DNA from: Microstegium vimineum
Taxonomy: Eukaryota; Streptophyta; Magnoliopsida; Poales; Poaceae
Reading direction: 5' to 3'
Length of the DNA: 64,000 nucleotides
NCBI GenBank assembly: GCA_022036555.1
Contig: CM039128.1
Location: 23,638,171-23,702,170, forward strand
The first letter of the stretch is position 1. Each line of letters begins with the position of its first letter. Of the stretch, positions 1 through 9,009 are shown piece after piece. The notes beneath the pieces are model-generated. The model was not told the DNA's origin. It did no database searches and saw nothing but the letters and a program-made list of their open reading frames with translations. The position numbers were made by a program, and so were the translations under genes.

Positions 1-754
1 CAAAGCAAAAGCTAGGGTTTCAATTCTCCATCCAAGTAGAGTAGAGGTCCCTCTAGCTGTCTAGATCTAGTTCTTCTAGTTCTAGTTCATCTAGTTGTAG
101 TTAGAGGTGAGAGAGAGAGGAGGAGAGAGATAGGAGGAGCCGGATCTATCGGATCTTCCTCGACATTATACTTTTGCAACATCTGGTTCGTCCTGATCAA
201 TCTCCAGGTTCTTAATTTATTATTTCTAAGTATCTTATTTTAGTTCTTACTTTATTCTATTTACGGGATCTCCTCTCGTATTGAGTGCTCTAGTTTTCAT
301 ATGGGATTAGAGTAGTAAGTGATAGTGTAGACGTGGTGTCTAGACTAGAGTTTACCTGAGTTTGCGCCCAATCCCACGGATAGTTGTGGTAGCCCCAGAG
401 GTGATAGCTCTGTAAGGCCTTTGTAGTCCACCACGTTCGGGTTGGTGTTTCGTAGAGCTTTTGGCAGCCTCCCCCCGACTACCTTTTTCCCAGTCTTATT
501 CGAGAGTCGGGAAGGTACTGTTTCTCCAAAGTAAGTAGAGTATCGTGGGCCTTTGATTAGATAGAACCCTTAGAAAACTCTAAAATTATCCTTTACCTAG
601 TTATCATTCTTTACCTAGTTATATCATTCTTTAACTAGTTATCATTCTTTACCCAATTATCATTGTTTCATTGGACGTACTTAGTTTCTATAGTACACTT
701 CACGTTCCCGTGGAAATCGATACCCTTTTGGAATACTCCCGGGTGAAAGCTACA
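1..754 (+). repeat. Probable 3' part of the 5' LTR of Copia element A
   Basis: Noncoding sequence running up to a CTACA end followed directly by a TGGTATC primer-binding-like site, with a Copia gag ATG about 50 bases later. That order (LTR end, PBS, gag) is the basis for the call. It holds a short GA-rich stretch at about 108-135 and direct repeats of a TTACCTAGTTATCATTC-type unit at about 593-665. The start lies outside the window, and no second copy of this LTR is visible here, so its extent is inferred. Confidence 0.4.
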
Positions 755-755
755 G

Positions 756-768
756 TGGTATCCGTGTG
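756..768 (+). other. Primer-binding-site-like sequence of element A
   Basis: TGGTATC at 756-762 matches the first seven bases of the initiator-Met tRNA PBS (TGGTATCAGAGC) that most plant Copia elements use. The match then fades (CGTGTGC). It lies immediately after a CA-ending stretch and just upstream of gag, as expected for a PBS. Confidence 0.4.
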
Positions 769-806
769 CTTGCGGATTTATCTAAGTGCGTTAAGAAATA
801 CCAACA

Positions 807-1036
807 ATGACCACCCATATCAAATCAATTAACTGGAAGATATGGTTGGTGGTTGACAAGAAGTTTGAAGTGGTAAATGAGGAGGCACCCACCGCGGCCG
901 AAGAGGAGAAGCTCCAAACTAATGACATTGCATTGAGTGCCATCCATGATGCAGTCTCTAAGGAAGTCTTTGAGAAAATCAAGAACATAGAGAGTGCTCA
1001 TGATGCTTGGAAGAAGCTAGAATAGTCATTTGAAGG
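807..1036 (+). pseudogene. Copia gag, N-terminal part (element A)
   Basis: Starts at the ATG at 807 and reads as the N-terminus of a Copia-type gag (UBN2-like), with the SAIHDAVS and IKNIESAHDAWKKLE stretches typical of grass elements. The frame meets an in-frame TAG at 1023-1025, probably from a GAG or CAG codon, and then continues as Ser-Phe-Glu-Gly. It is interrupted at 1037 by Sirevirus B. The last five bases (GAAGG) are repeated at 14491-14495, where the same gag resumes in register. Gag would form the virus-like particle in the cytoplasm; this copy cannot because it is split and contains stops. Confidence 0.75.
1032..1036. repeat. Target-site duplication of element B, left copy (GAAGG)
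   Basis: GAAGG directly precedes the TGCGAACAC start of the B 5' LTR. The identical GAAGG at 14491-14495 directly follows the end of the B 3' LTR. The gag of A reads across the two copies once one duplication is removed, so this is a true 5-bp integrase duplication. Confidence 0.85.
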
Positions 1037-1536
1037 TGCGAACACATGGTGGATAAGTACCCATGTATGTTCAGCTTTGATGATGAGTGATTAACCAACA
1101 CTTGAGTGTTTCAGTTTGAGCGGTTTATTCTAACCCTTTGCGAAAGCAAATGTATGCCTGTCTATCGGCTTGTGGTGTGCAGGTGCTATGCCTAGTGACA
1201 GTGGTCAATGGTGTGGAGAAGGTCGAGTAGAGGCTTGCCGTGCCAATGGACTGAGAGCGATGAAGGGCGGAGGCGGGACTCGGACTGAGGGACCATGGAC
1301 GCCGGCGGACTAGCTGTGGTGGCTAGTACTTGGCACCAGCAAGTGCGAGAAGACATGGAGATAGACCGAGTTGACCAAGTCAAGACGGTGGACGCGCAAG
1401 TCGAGCAGAGGCTCAGGGGACTCGGAGTCCGACCAGGCTGTGACAAGGTGGCTCGCGTCAAGCAGTTTGGTGGTTTGGGCCTCAAAACCATCCGAGGACG
1501 GTTTCTGAGTTTGGGCCTCAAAACTCGAGGTTCGGT
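1037..1536 (+). repeat. Sirevirus B 5' LTR, 3'-truncated
   Basis: Matches the first part of the LTR at 4808 and of the LTR at 63286 (TGCGAACACATGG start; shared blocks around the Tyr/Ser-rich antisense ORF). Similarity stops at about 1536, where sequence jumps directly into pol. About 1.4 kb of LTR, the PBS, gag, protease and integrase are therefore missing from this element. Type Copia, genus Sirevirus, judged from the pol and the 3' structure described below. Confidence 0.8.
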
Positions 1537-3109
1537 CTAGGTCCTATCTCTCTCACTTTGCTCATTTAGCTTTCGTCGCGTCTTTTGAGCCCCGGAATGT
1601 TGGACGCGCTTTGATGGATCTGGATTGGGTTAATGCCATGCATGAGGAGTTAGAAAACTTTGAGTGAAACCGCATTTGGGTCTTAGTTCCTCCACCACCT
1701 AGTTGCCACCCCATAGGTACCAAATGGGTTTTCAAAAATAAACAAAGTGAAGATGGGGTGGTAGTCCGCAACAAGGCTAGGTTGGTAGCTCAAGGCTTTT
1801 GTCAAAAGGAGGGAACAGACTATGAGGAAACCTTTGCTCTCGTAGCTCGTTTAGAAGCCATTAGAATCCTTCTAGCTTTTGCGGCTTCTAAGGGTTTTAA
1901 ACTTTTTCAAATGGACGTTAAAAGTGCTTTCTTAAACGGCTACATAGAGGAGGAAGTTTATGTTAAACAACCTCCTGGTTTCGAAAATCCCAAGTTTCCA
2001 ACCCATGTTTTTAAACTTCACAAAGCTTTGTACGGTTTGAAACAAACACCTAGAGCTTGGTATGATAGGTTAAAAACCTTTTTGCTTGCTAAGGGCTTTA
2101 AAATGGGATCGGTAGATAAGACGTTGTTTCTCCTCAAGCAAGGCAAAGACACTCTCCTTGTCCAAATATACGTGGATGATATCATCTTTGGTGGTTCTTC
2201 TCATGCTCTTGTTGCCAAGTTTGCAGATCTTATGAGCAGGGAATTTGAGATGAGCATGATGGGAGAGTTGACCTTCTTTCACGGGTTGCAAATCAAGCAA
2301 ACATTAGAAGGGACGTTTGTGCACCAAGGCAAGTACACGAAGGATATCTTGAAGAAGTTTGACATGGGTGAGGCAAAGCCCCTCTCGACGCCTATGTCAA
2401 CCACTACTGCCTTTGATGCGGATGAGGAAGGAGAGGCGGTAGACCAGATGGAGTACCACAACATGATTGGGTCGCTTCTGTACCTGACGGCGACCCGACC
2501 GGACATTCAGTTCACCGACTGCCTGTGTGCTCGCTTTCAAGCGTCCCCACGGACTTCGCACAAGCAGGCTGTGAAACGCATCATGAGGTACTTGCACTTC
2601 ACTCCCGAATTTGGTCTTTGGTTTTCCACCGCTTCCTCTCTTGTGCTTTGTGGTTATTCTGACGCCGACTTTGCCAGTTGCCGACTTGATCGGAAGTCCA
2701 CTTCTGGGACTTGCTAGTTTCTTGGGTCCTCTTTGGTTTCTTGGTCTTCTCGCAAACAATCTAGCGTGGCACAGTCAACGTGCGAAGCTGAGTACGTTCC
2801 CGCAGCTAGTTGTTGCTCTCAGTTGATTTGGATGATAGCCACTTTGAGAGATTTCGGTCTCGAGCTTACTAAGGTGGGGCTTTGTGATAGCACGAGTGCA
2901 ATTAGTGTGGATAAAATCCTGTGCTTCATTCAAATACCAAGCACATTGAGGTCCACTTTCATTTCTTGCGAGATCATTACGAGAAGGGCGACATTGACCT
3001 CCGGCATGTCGAGACCCAAAACCAGCTTGCGGATATTCTCACTAAGCCTCTGGATCAAGTTGCGTTTTCTCTCCTTCAGGGCAAGTTGGGTGTTTGCTTT
3101 CCTTTTTAG
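1537..3109 (+). pseudogene. Sirevirus B pol fragment: reverse transcriptase and RNase H
   Basis: Begins in the integrase-RT linker and reads through the Copia RT (RVT_2 type): DWVNAMHEELENF near 1615, the KWVFKNK block, MDVKSAFLNG, LYGLKQ, and the catalytic YVDD codons at 2169-2180. RNase H follows (CGYSDADFA, TCEAEYVPAA), then the C-terminal LADILTKPLD block ending at the TAG at 3107-3109. Lesions: TGA at 1665-1667 (an Arg codon in relatives), TAG at 2715-2717 (Gln in relatives), and a one-base loss in an A-run near 2910 that shifts the last 65 codons. Gag, protease and integrase are absent, so it is a dead internal deletion. The enzyme would copy element RNA into cDNA in the virus-like particle. 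Confidence 0.85.
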
Positions 3110-4794
3110 AGGAGGAAAGCTTTGTGTTTCTTAGTTCTTTTTGGTTCTTTTTGTCCTTTCTTTGTCTTTCTTCTAAATTGGTGTCTTTTAGTGTTAATTG
3201 GTGTCAGTGCATTGTGCATCTCATTTGCATTTGTGACATAGTTCATTTTAAAGCTTCATACCTATAGCCGATATAATGAATCTATGCTCTGTTTGAGGTG
3301 CTTTATGTGTCTATGGTGTTGCCTAACTTAGTCTCTTTTTTATCTATAGATATGCAATAGAGCTAAGTTAGAAAAGCTTTAAAACTGAATTTAAATTCCC
3401 CATGTCACCTCTGAAATGGCACTAGCATGTGTAGGCTTTTGAAGATCCTTCTTGGTTGCCTTGTATATAGCTTGTAACTATGGCTCTTCATTGTTTCATT
3501 CACTACCTTTGAGCACCATGATTAATATATAAAATGAAATTGCTCTCTGTTTGGTGAATTGGAAAGATCGAGTTGGGTCTGCATTATGAGCACTTCACCG
3601 TGTGTTCGAGACTGCATCCTATATGGGTTGATACTTGAGCGGTGTCGTGTATGACCAAAACCAGTGTGTCAAGTCCTTTGACTTCGCCCGGTTGGTAAGC
3701 AGTGGCATCACTTTGCTTATAACCACTCGCATACAACTTAAATGTGCCAAAAACTAAAATTGGCTGCAAAAACTCTGAAACTTGGAAAATTCTTTCAGTT
3801 GGGTCATTGGCTTGTTGTATGAACTTTGCTAGGGATAGCTTTACTTGCTATACATGAAATTGCTTTGAGATAGATCCTATCTTGTTTGCCATGTCTAGTT
3901 GTCTCTAGGAGGTGATACCCATTCCTTGCTCTCACATGACTTGCTCTCTAAAAAAGCTTCTAAAGTGATCTTAAGCTCAACTTGAGTCTTTGTTGGGCAC
4001 ATAGAGCTTTTCCTATCTTCACATGATCACAACACTTAGAGCATCTATTCATTGTCTTAGCTCTAAGTATGAAGCTTTTGCACTCATTTTGCATTTCATG
4101 GCATTTGTAGTCGGATCTTGAGTTGTTGATGTTTGATGAACTACATGTGTCAACAAGGGGGAGAAGTGTGCATTTCATTCGTATTAAACCAAGGGGGAGA
4201 AAATATGCATTTTCATACATGCATTAGTCAAGGGGGAGTTTTTGGAAATCGTGGCCTTTTGAGATTTGATCCTTCAATAGGTATCTCTTTTGCGTACTTG
4301 ACTCCTTTCACCTTTCTTGGTATCTTGAGTGTGCTTTTGCCAGGGGGGGCTTTTGCTAGATGTGTTGAGCCTTTGCCTCTTCTGGAGGGTCTAGCTTGCT
4401 TTGTTGGCTCCGATAGGTTTCGATTGCTTCTTGATCATTAGGGGCCGTAAGTGGTTTCAATTGGCATCTTTTGAGCTCCCCTAGTGTTTAAATTGGAAGT
4501 CTGAGCTTTGAGAGCTGTGATTGGTATCTTGCTTTGCTAGCGGTGTTAAGCCCGTTTTCTGCCTCTTCTTGAGGGCTACCTTTGTTTTGCTTGGTTGCGT
4601 CGAGCCGTGGCCCATGTGCTTTTGTTTTGGCATCTGTAAGTGGCTTTGTCATAAGGTGTTTGAGGGTGTTTCAATTGGTATCGCTTTTGCTTCTCTCAAG
4701 TGATCCCGTTTTAGCTTTCTTAGCTTTTTGGTCATTTGGAGAGCTTTACATTGTGGCTCCAATCTGAAATGCACTTGTGTTGACAATGCACTCA
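3110..4794 (+). other. Sirevirus B 3' noncoding region between pol and the 3' LTR
   Basis: About 1.7 kb with no convincing reading frame. A long region between RNase H and the 3' LTR is typical of Sireviruses, some of which carry an envelope-like ORF there; I see none here. The same sequence occurs in noisy form in element G at about 41690-43340. It contains three polypurine tracts at 4151-4238. Confidence 0.7.
4151..4238 (+). other. Array of three internal polypurine tracts
   Basis: CAAGGGGGAGA-type runs occur at about 4154-4163, 4189-4200 and 4228-4238, ahead of the LTR-adjacent tract at 4795-4807. Multiplied polypurine tracts upstream of the 3' LTR are a known Sirevirus trait. The equivalent array is recognisable in element G at about 42769-42900. 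Confidence 0.7.
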
Positions 4795-4807
4795 TCAAGG
4801 GGGAGAT
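4795..4807 (+). other. Polypurine tract of Sirevirus B
   Basis: ATCAAGGGGGAGAT abuts the TGCGAACAC start of the 3' LTR, the expected position of the plus-strand primer for reverse transcription. Confidence 0.8.
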
Positions 4808-6108
4808 TGCGAACACATGGTGGATAAGTACCCATGTATGTTGAGCTTTGATGATGAGTGATTGACCAACACTTGAGTGCTTCAGTTTGAGCGGTTTATT
4901 CTAACCCTTTGCAAAAGCAAGTGTATGCCTGTCTATCGGCTTGTGGTGTGCAGGTGCTATGCCTAGTGACAGTGGTCAATGGCGTGGAGAAGGTCGAGTA
5001 GAGGCTTGCCGTGCCGATGGACTGAGAGCGGTGAAGGGTGGAATCGGGGCTCGGATTGAGGGACCATGGGCGCCGGCGGACTAGCTATGGTGGCTAGTAC
5101 TTGGCACCAGCAAGTGCGAGAAGACATGGAGATAGACTGAGTTGACCAAGTCAAGATGGTGGACGCGCGAGTCGAGCAGAGGCTCAGGGGACTCGGAGTC
5201 CGACCGGGCTGTGACAAGGTGGCTCGCGTCGAGCGGTTTGGTAGTTTGGGCCTCAAAACTCGGGGTTCGGTAGTTGAGCCCAAAGCTACCGGTGGCGGGT
5301 TTCCTGGGTTTGGTCCTCAAAACCTAGGCGGAGCTTCCGAGGAAGCGGGGATGGCACGTGGCGGAATCTTGGAGGTTGCGTTGAGGCGACGACAACTCCC
5401 GGCAGGAAGCGGGGCCGCCCATTCAAACGAGTGGCTGAGAGTTATTGACTTGAATTACAATGTTTTAGGGCTAGGTAATTCGGTCTTGTATCTAGGGGGG
5501 TCTTTGGGAAATAGCCAAACCCCGTTAAATAGAGGATGAAGGGGTATCCTCATCCTATCTCTTGAACTCTAATCACTTACCCTCTCTCTCTCTCTAGTTC
5601 ATGAGATCCCTAGGTTGTTTCCACCAACCTTTGTAATAACTTGGTTTTGCTACGAGGAATCGGAGGCCGTAACCTCCGTAAGCCATGGTGGCTTCGTTTT
5701 GTTGATCGTGTCCCCGTTTTGCTTGTGTTCTTTATGTTTTGCTTTTGCTCCCTCTTTTCCCGAGATGATTTCGTTTTGTAGGGAATAGCTCTTGCAAATC
5801 CGTTTGAACCAAGTTGTGCGTAATCGTGAGGAGCTTCTTTGCACCGAAGGAATTCTCCTCAAACCTCACGAGTGCGTAGATCGGGCGTTTTCTTTGCGGA
5901 GTTCTTCGTTCTTGAGCTTTTCCCCAAATCTCTTCTCCTCCCCTTGCTCTAAGCCAAATTGAGCGATGATTTCTTTGGGATAGCTCCCCAACTGCACTAG
6001 GATTAGGCCTAGAAAGTTTTGTTGCAGTTGGTGATCATTTGGTTGAGTTTTGGGAAGATTTGGCGGAGTGGATTTTGTTTTTGCGGGTTTCAGAAGTTCT
6101 GCTCTTGA

Positions 6109-6500
6109 GCGTCGGACTACCCTTCGGACCACCCAGCCTTTGAGCTCCGGACTATAGCATAGTAGTCCGGAGGCTCTGCTAAGGGAGTCAGCCACGCGTC
6201 GGACCAAGCTCATTAGTCCGATGGTGAGCGTCGGACCAGAGTTCGGAGCTAGGGTGCTCTCTGTATCATTTTGCGTAGGGGCTGAAGTGACCACCGGACT
6301 ACATTCCATAGTCCAACGGTGAGCGTCAGACTAGTTGTCCGGAGCTTGAGCACTCCCTGCATGGTTTCTGGGTGAGCTTCGGACTTTCTAAAGAGGGTGT
6401 CGGACTAGTCCGGAGGTGCCCTGGTGTGCACCGGACCAAAGGCTCCGGACCACTTGCATTGGTCCGGAGGTCTTGACTCAAGTAGTCCGGAGCCCTTGTT
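6109..6500. repeat. Inverted CCGGACTA/TAGTCCGG motif array in the Sirevirus LTR
   Basis: At least a dozen near-palindromic half-sites of the form CGGAC(T/C)A or TAGTCCG are scattered over about 390 bases, for example CTCCGGACTATAG and TAGTCCGGAGG at 6145-6172, and GTCGGACTAGTCCGGAGG at 6399-6416. CGG/CCG palindromes of this kind in the LTR are a described Sirevirus hallmark. Their role is unknown; a regulatory or RNA-structure function is often assumed. Confidence 0.75.
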
Positions 6501-6528
6501 GGTTGTTGTTTTCTCCCGTTTTGCCTAG

Positions 6529-6533
6529 GTTCT
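6529..6533. repeat. Target-site duplication of the Angela-like element, left copy (GTTCT)
   Basis: GTTCT immediately before TGTTGGGAATATG. The same five bases follow the 3' LTR end at 14282-14286. The Sirevirus LTR reads continuously once one copy is removed. Confidence 0.85.
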
Positions 6534-6651
6534 TGTTGGGAATATGCCCTAGAGGTAATCATAGAGATGATTGTATTTCCTTGTATGAAGAGCACGTAAG
6601 AGCTATGGGTATTAGATATCTTCGAGATTAGCTCTAGTGCAAGTGGGAGAC
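6534..6651 (+). repeat. Angela LTR 5' stub fused to the internal 3' end
   Basis: 6534-6584 equals the first 51 bases of the LTR that starts at 6652. At 6585 it switches to the last bases of the internal region: the RNase H tail ending MGIRYLRD with TAG at 6629-6631, then the polypurine tract. The same tail occurs at 12912-12974. This is what remains of a first unit in an LTR-internal-LTR-internal-LTR tandem after a large deletion. Confidence 0.85.
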
Positions 6652-7661
6652 TGTTGGGAATATGCCCTAGAGGTAATCATAGAGATGATTGTATTTCCTT
6701 GTGTCCATGAAATATTATGAGTTCAATGAATATCCATTAAAGACAACTTGTATTGATAAGAAATTATGTGAATTGTTTGTGAAACTCTTTTACTTGTATG
6801 GATATTCTAAAGTTGTCCCTGATCAAAGTTTGTACTAGAATGTACATGAATATTGGATCAACACATTATTAGTTGATGACTATGTTTCACAAGTCATGGA
6901 CATGGAGATGTCGAACTAATAATGTGGGCACATGTAGGACATGGTGCTGGACAGACCCGACATGAGATTGTCTCTATACACTTCATGTACATTATGTCCT
7001 TAGACCTGAGATTGTCGTATGTACTCAAGATGTGAAACGACCTACCTTGGGACTACCAAACGGTACTCCATGACTGGGTAGCCTATGTCTATGTGTAAGG
7101 GGCTACCTTGGGACTACCAAACGCTACCAACTATTGGTCGAGTAAGAGTACTTGGGCCCTGTCTATGTGTGCGTGAGCCCATAGGGTCGCACGCTTAAGG
7201 GGCTGGAAGCCTAATTCGGGTTGGACCCGAATTAGACTAGGTTTAGGGTTGCTAATGGGCCTCCAACGTGGGAGCTCATTAGGACGCCTATATAAGCAAG
7301 GGGTGGGTGCGGGGCGAGATACTCACGTTCTTTGGCAGCCGCCATCGCCCTCCCCACGCTCGCGCCTAGTACTCCTCGTAGACCTAGCAATCCAGAGGCG
7401 TGACGCTTCTTCCCTGCACGTGTGGGATTCCTCGGAGGTGTTGCATCTGGAGCACAAGGACGAACTGCGAGAAGGAGACGTTGAGACGGACGACCTCGCA
7501 ACTGCACGACACTGCTGCGACATGCACAACTACATCAAGTCGGTTCCGCTGGACCTGCGCGTCTAGTGGTAACCCCGTGATCTAGAACTAGCGCTAGTTC
7601 CTGGTTTATGGGGTAGAAAATTTTTGTTTTCTGGCTAGCGTAGCAACCTCATAACCCTACA
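6652..7661 (+). repeat. Angela-like LTR functioning as the 5' LTR
   Basis: 1,010 bases from TGTTGGGAATATG to CCCTACA, followed directly by the PBS. It matches the 3' LTR at 12975-14281 but lacks about 275 bases near 7087, replaced by about 46 bases of filler copied from nearby sequence. A TATA box (CTATATAAGC) lies at 7288-7297. Confidence 0.85.
7288..7297 (+). promoter_or_regulatory. TATA box in the Angela 5' LTR
   Basis: CTATATAAGC in a GC-moderate context about 370 bases from the LTR end. The same motif is conserved in the 3' LTR at about 13907-13916. It would position the element transcript start (U3/R boundary) downstream. Confidence 0.6.
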
Positions 7662-7662
7662 G

Positions 7663-7675
7663 TGGTATTAGATCG
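7663..7675 (+). other. Primer-binding site of the Angela-like element (initiator-Met type)
   Basis: TGGTATTAGATCG starts one base after the LTR end. It matches the iMet PBS TGGTATCAGAGC with C-to-T type and other changes. Confidence 0.75.
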
Positions 7676-9009
7676 TTAGTTGCCTCGTTATACATTCGGG
7701 TACGAGCATATGGTGATATGCACGGTTTAAGATCAATCTCTGATCATGGTTCGTGATCTTGCCACGTTGGTATTGTAACGATCTACTCGTACCGGTCGGG
7801 ATTCTGCCATCCGAGTTAAGTGATACATGTAAACCCAATTACGGTGAGTTGGAGATCAATAAGATTGATCGAATCGGACCTAGGTCAAGTTCCAAGCGCA
7901 TGAGATGCGGATGCGGCGGCTGATTGGATCCGCCGTCGGAGGGAAATTTGCAGAAAAGTGTTGTTCGGTAAAACCTCGGAATGAGAAAAAACTTAGATGA
8001 AAATCGTGCACTAGAAAATTTTTCATTTGTCAACGACAGCCTTTGGCGGTTTCGACAAAAATTAGATTTGCGAAATTCGGCCCAGAAAATTGAGTTTTCG
8101 GCGTTTTAAGTTTAGACGTCGAAATCGGTTAACTCTGTTTTGCAGGTATTCGTGATTGGTATAGCCCTTATGTGTATGTGATGTATGTATGTAATTAATT
8201 CATGGCTTGTGCATCATGATTAAGACAATATGGCTGGAGCCACATATATTGTCAATTCATATGTAATGGCCTGCGTGCCAATCTGTGATGATCCTACGAC
8301 AATGTAATTTTATTTTACTATGTTACAGTAGTGATAGATAGTCTTGGTGGACTCATCACGGAGGATGGCATACTTCAATCATGGAGATGGCGATCACCAT
8401 GATGAACAAATTGATGGAGATGGAGATCTCCAAAGGAATAATGGGCTATACCAAGTCAAATCTGTGTTTATGTCGTTCTTACGATGTTCTACTTTCACGT
8501 GCGATAATGTTTTTGTCTACATATGCGGTAGTGAAGTAGAACGATCCCTCAGCAATGTTTAAGTCGTAATGCTTCCCCAAACCTTGCACTGTCACGTGTC
8601 TTGTACGATCGGTGGTAGGTCTATGAAATTAGGGTGCCACTGGTTTTCCTTGACTAGACAGGTTTGTGTCGGACACTTACAAGCAGAAGGTTTGGTTACT
8701 TGAACAAGGTTATCCTAACGGTTAGGGACCTTGGAGCATTATTTGTTGGTAACACAAGCATAGACATGCCACCCAACAACAAGAGTCATATGTGATATGA
8801 TTAGCAAGGAGTTGCTTACCGATCTACCATGTCTCCTAGCGGTGATGCTAAAGCTCACTAGTAGACTTGTTAGTTGCAGGTCTTGAATCACTAAGTTTCA
8901 ATAGAGGGATATTGATTTTAGTGGGAGTAGATTCTATTAAAAGGTTTAATATGTTTTTACTCCGTCTTGGATACTTTTGTCTTAGTATTTTACATTACTT
9001 TTGTTGTAG
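7676..9009 (+). other. Untranslated leader of the Angela-like element
   Basis: About 1.33 kb between the PBS and the gag ATG with no convincing coding frame. A long leader of this kind (packaging and dimerisation signals in relatives) is normal for BARE/Angela elements. Confidence 0.7.

Larger units (their letters stand above)
4808..6533 (+). repeat. Sirevirus B 3' LTR, first part
   Basis: Starts TGCGAACACATGG directly after the polypurine tract. It is split at 6533 by the Angela-like element and resumes at 14287. Removing that insert gives an LTR of about 1.93 kb, in line with the other copies here (1.88-2.05 kb). Contains a CT microsatellite at about 5580-5597, a weak TATA-like TTAAATAG near 5525, and a block of CCGGAC/GTCCGG inverted motifs at 6109-6500. 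Relative to the copy at 63286 it lacks about 30 bases near 5250. Confidence 0.85.

Noticed and set aside
2397..2759. Minus-strand 120-codon ORF inside pol of element B
   Set aside because: It lies fully opposite a well-supported RT/RNase H frame and has no independent signal.
4133..4441. 102-codon plus-strand ORF 3' of B pol as an envelope-like gene
   Set aside because: No transmembrane or coiled-coil pattern typical of Sirevirus envelope-like ORFs. It overlaps the polypurine array, and the copy in G has no matching frame.
6109..6500. CRISPR-like array of short repeats
   Set aside because: Spacing and orientation are irregular, half-sites are inverted, and the array lies in a plant LTR; it is the Sirevirus palindrome block.
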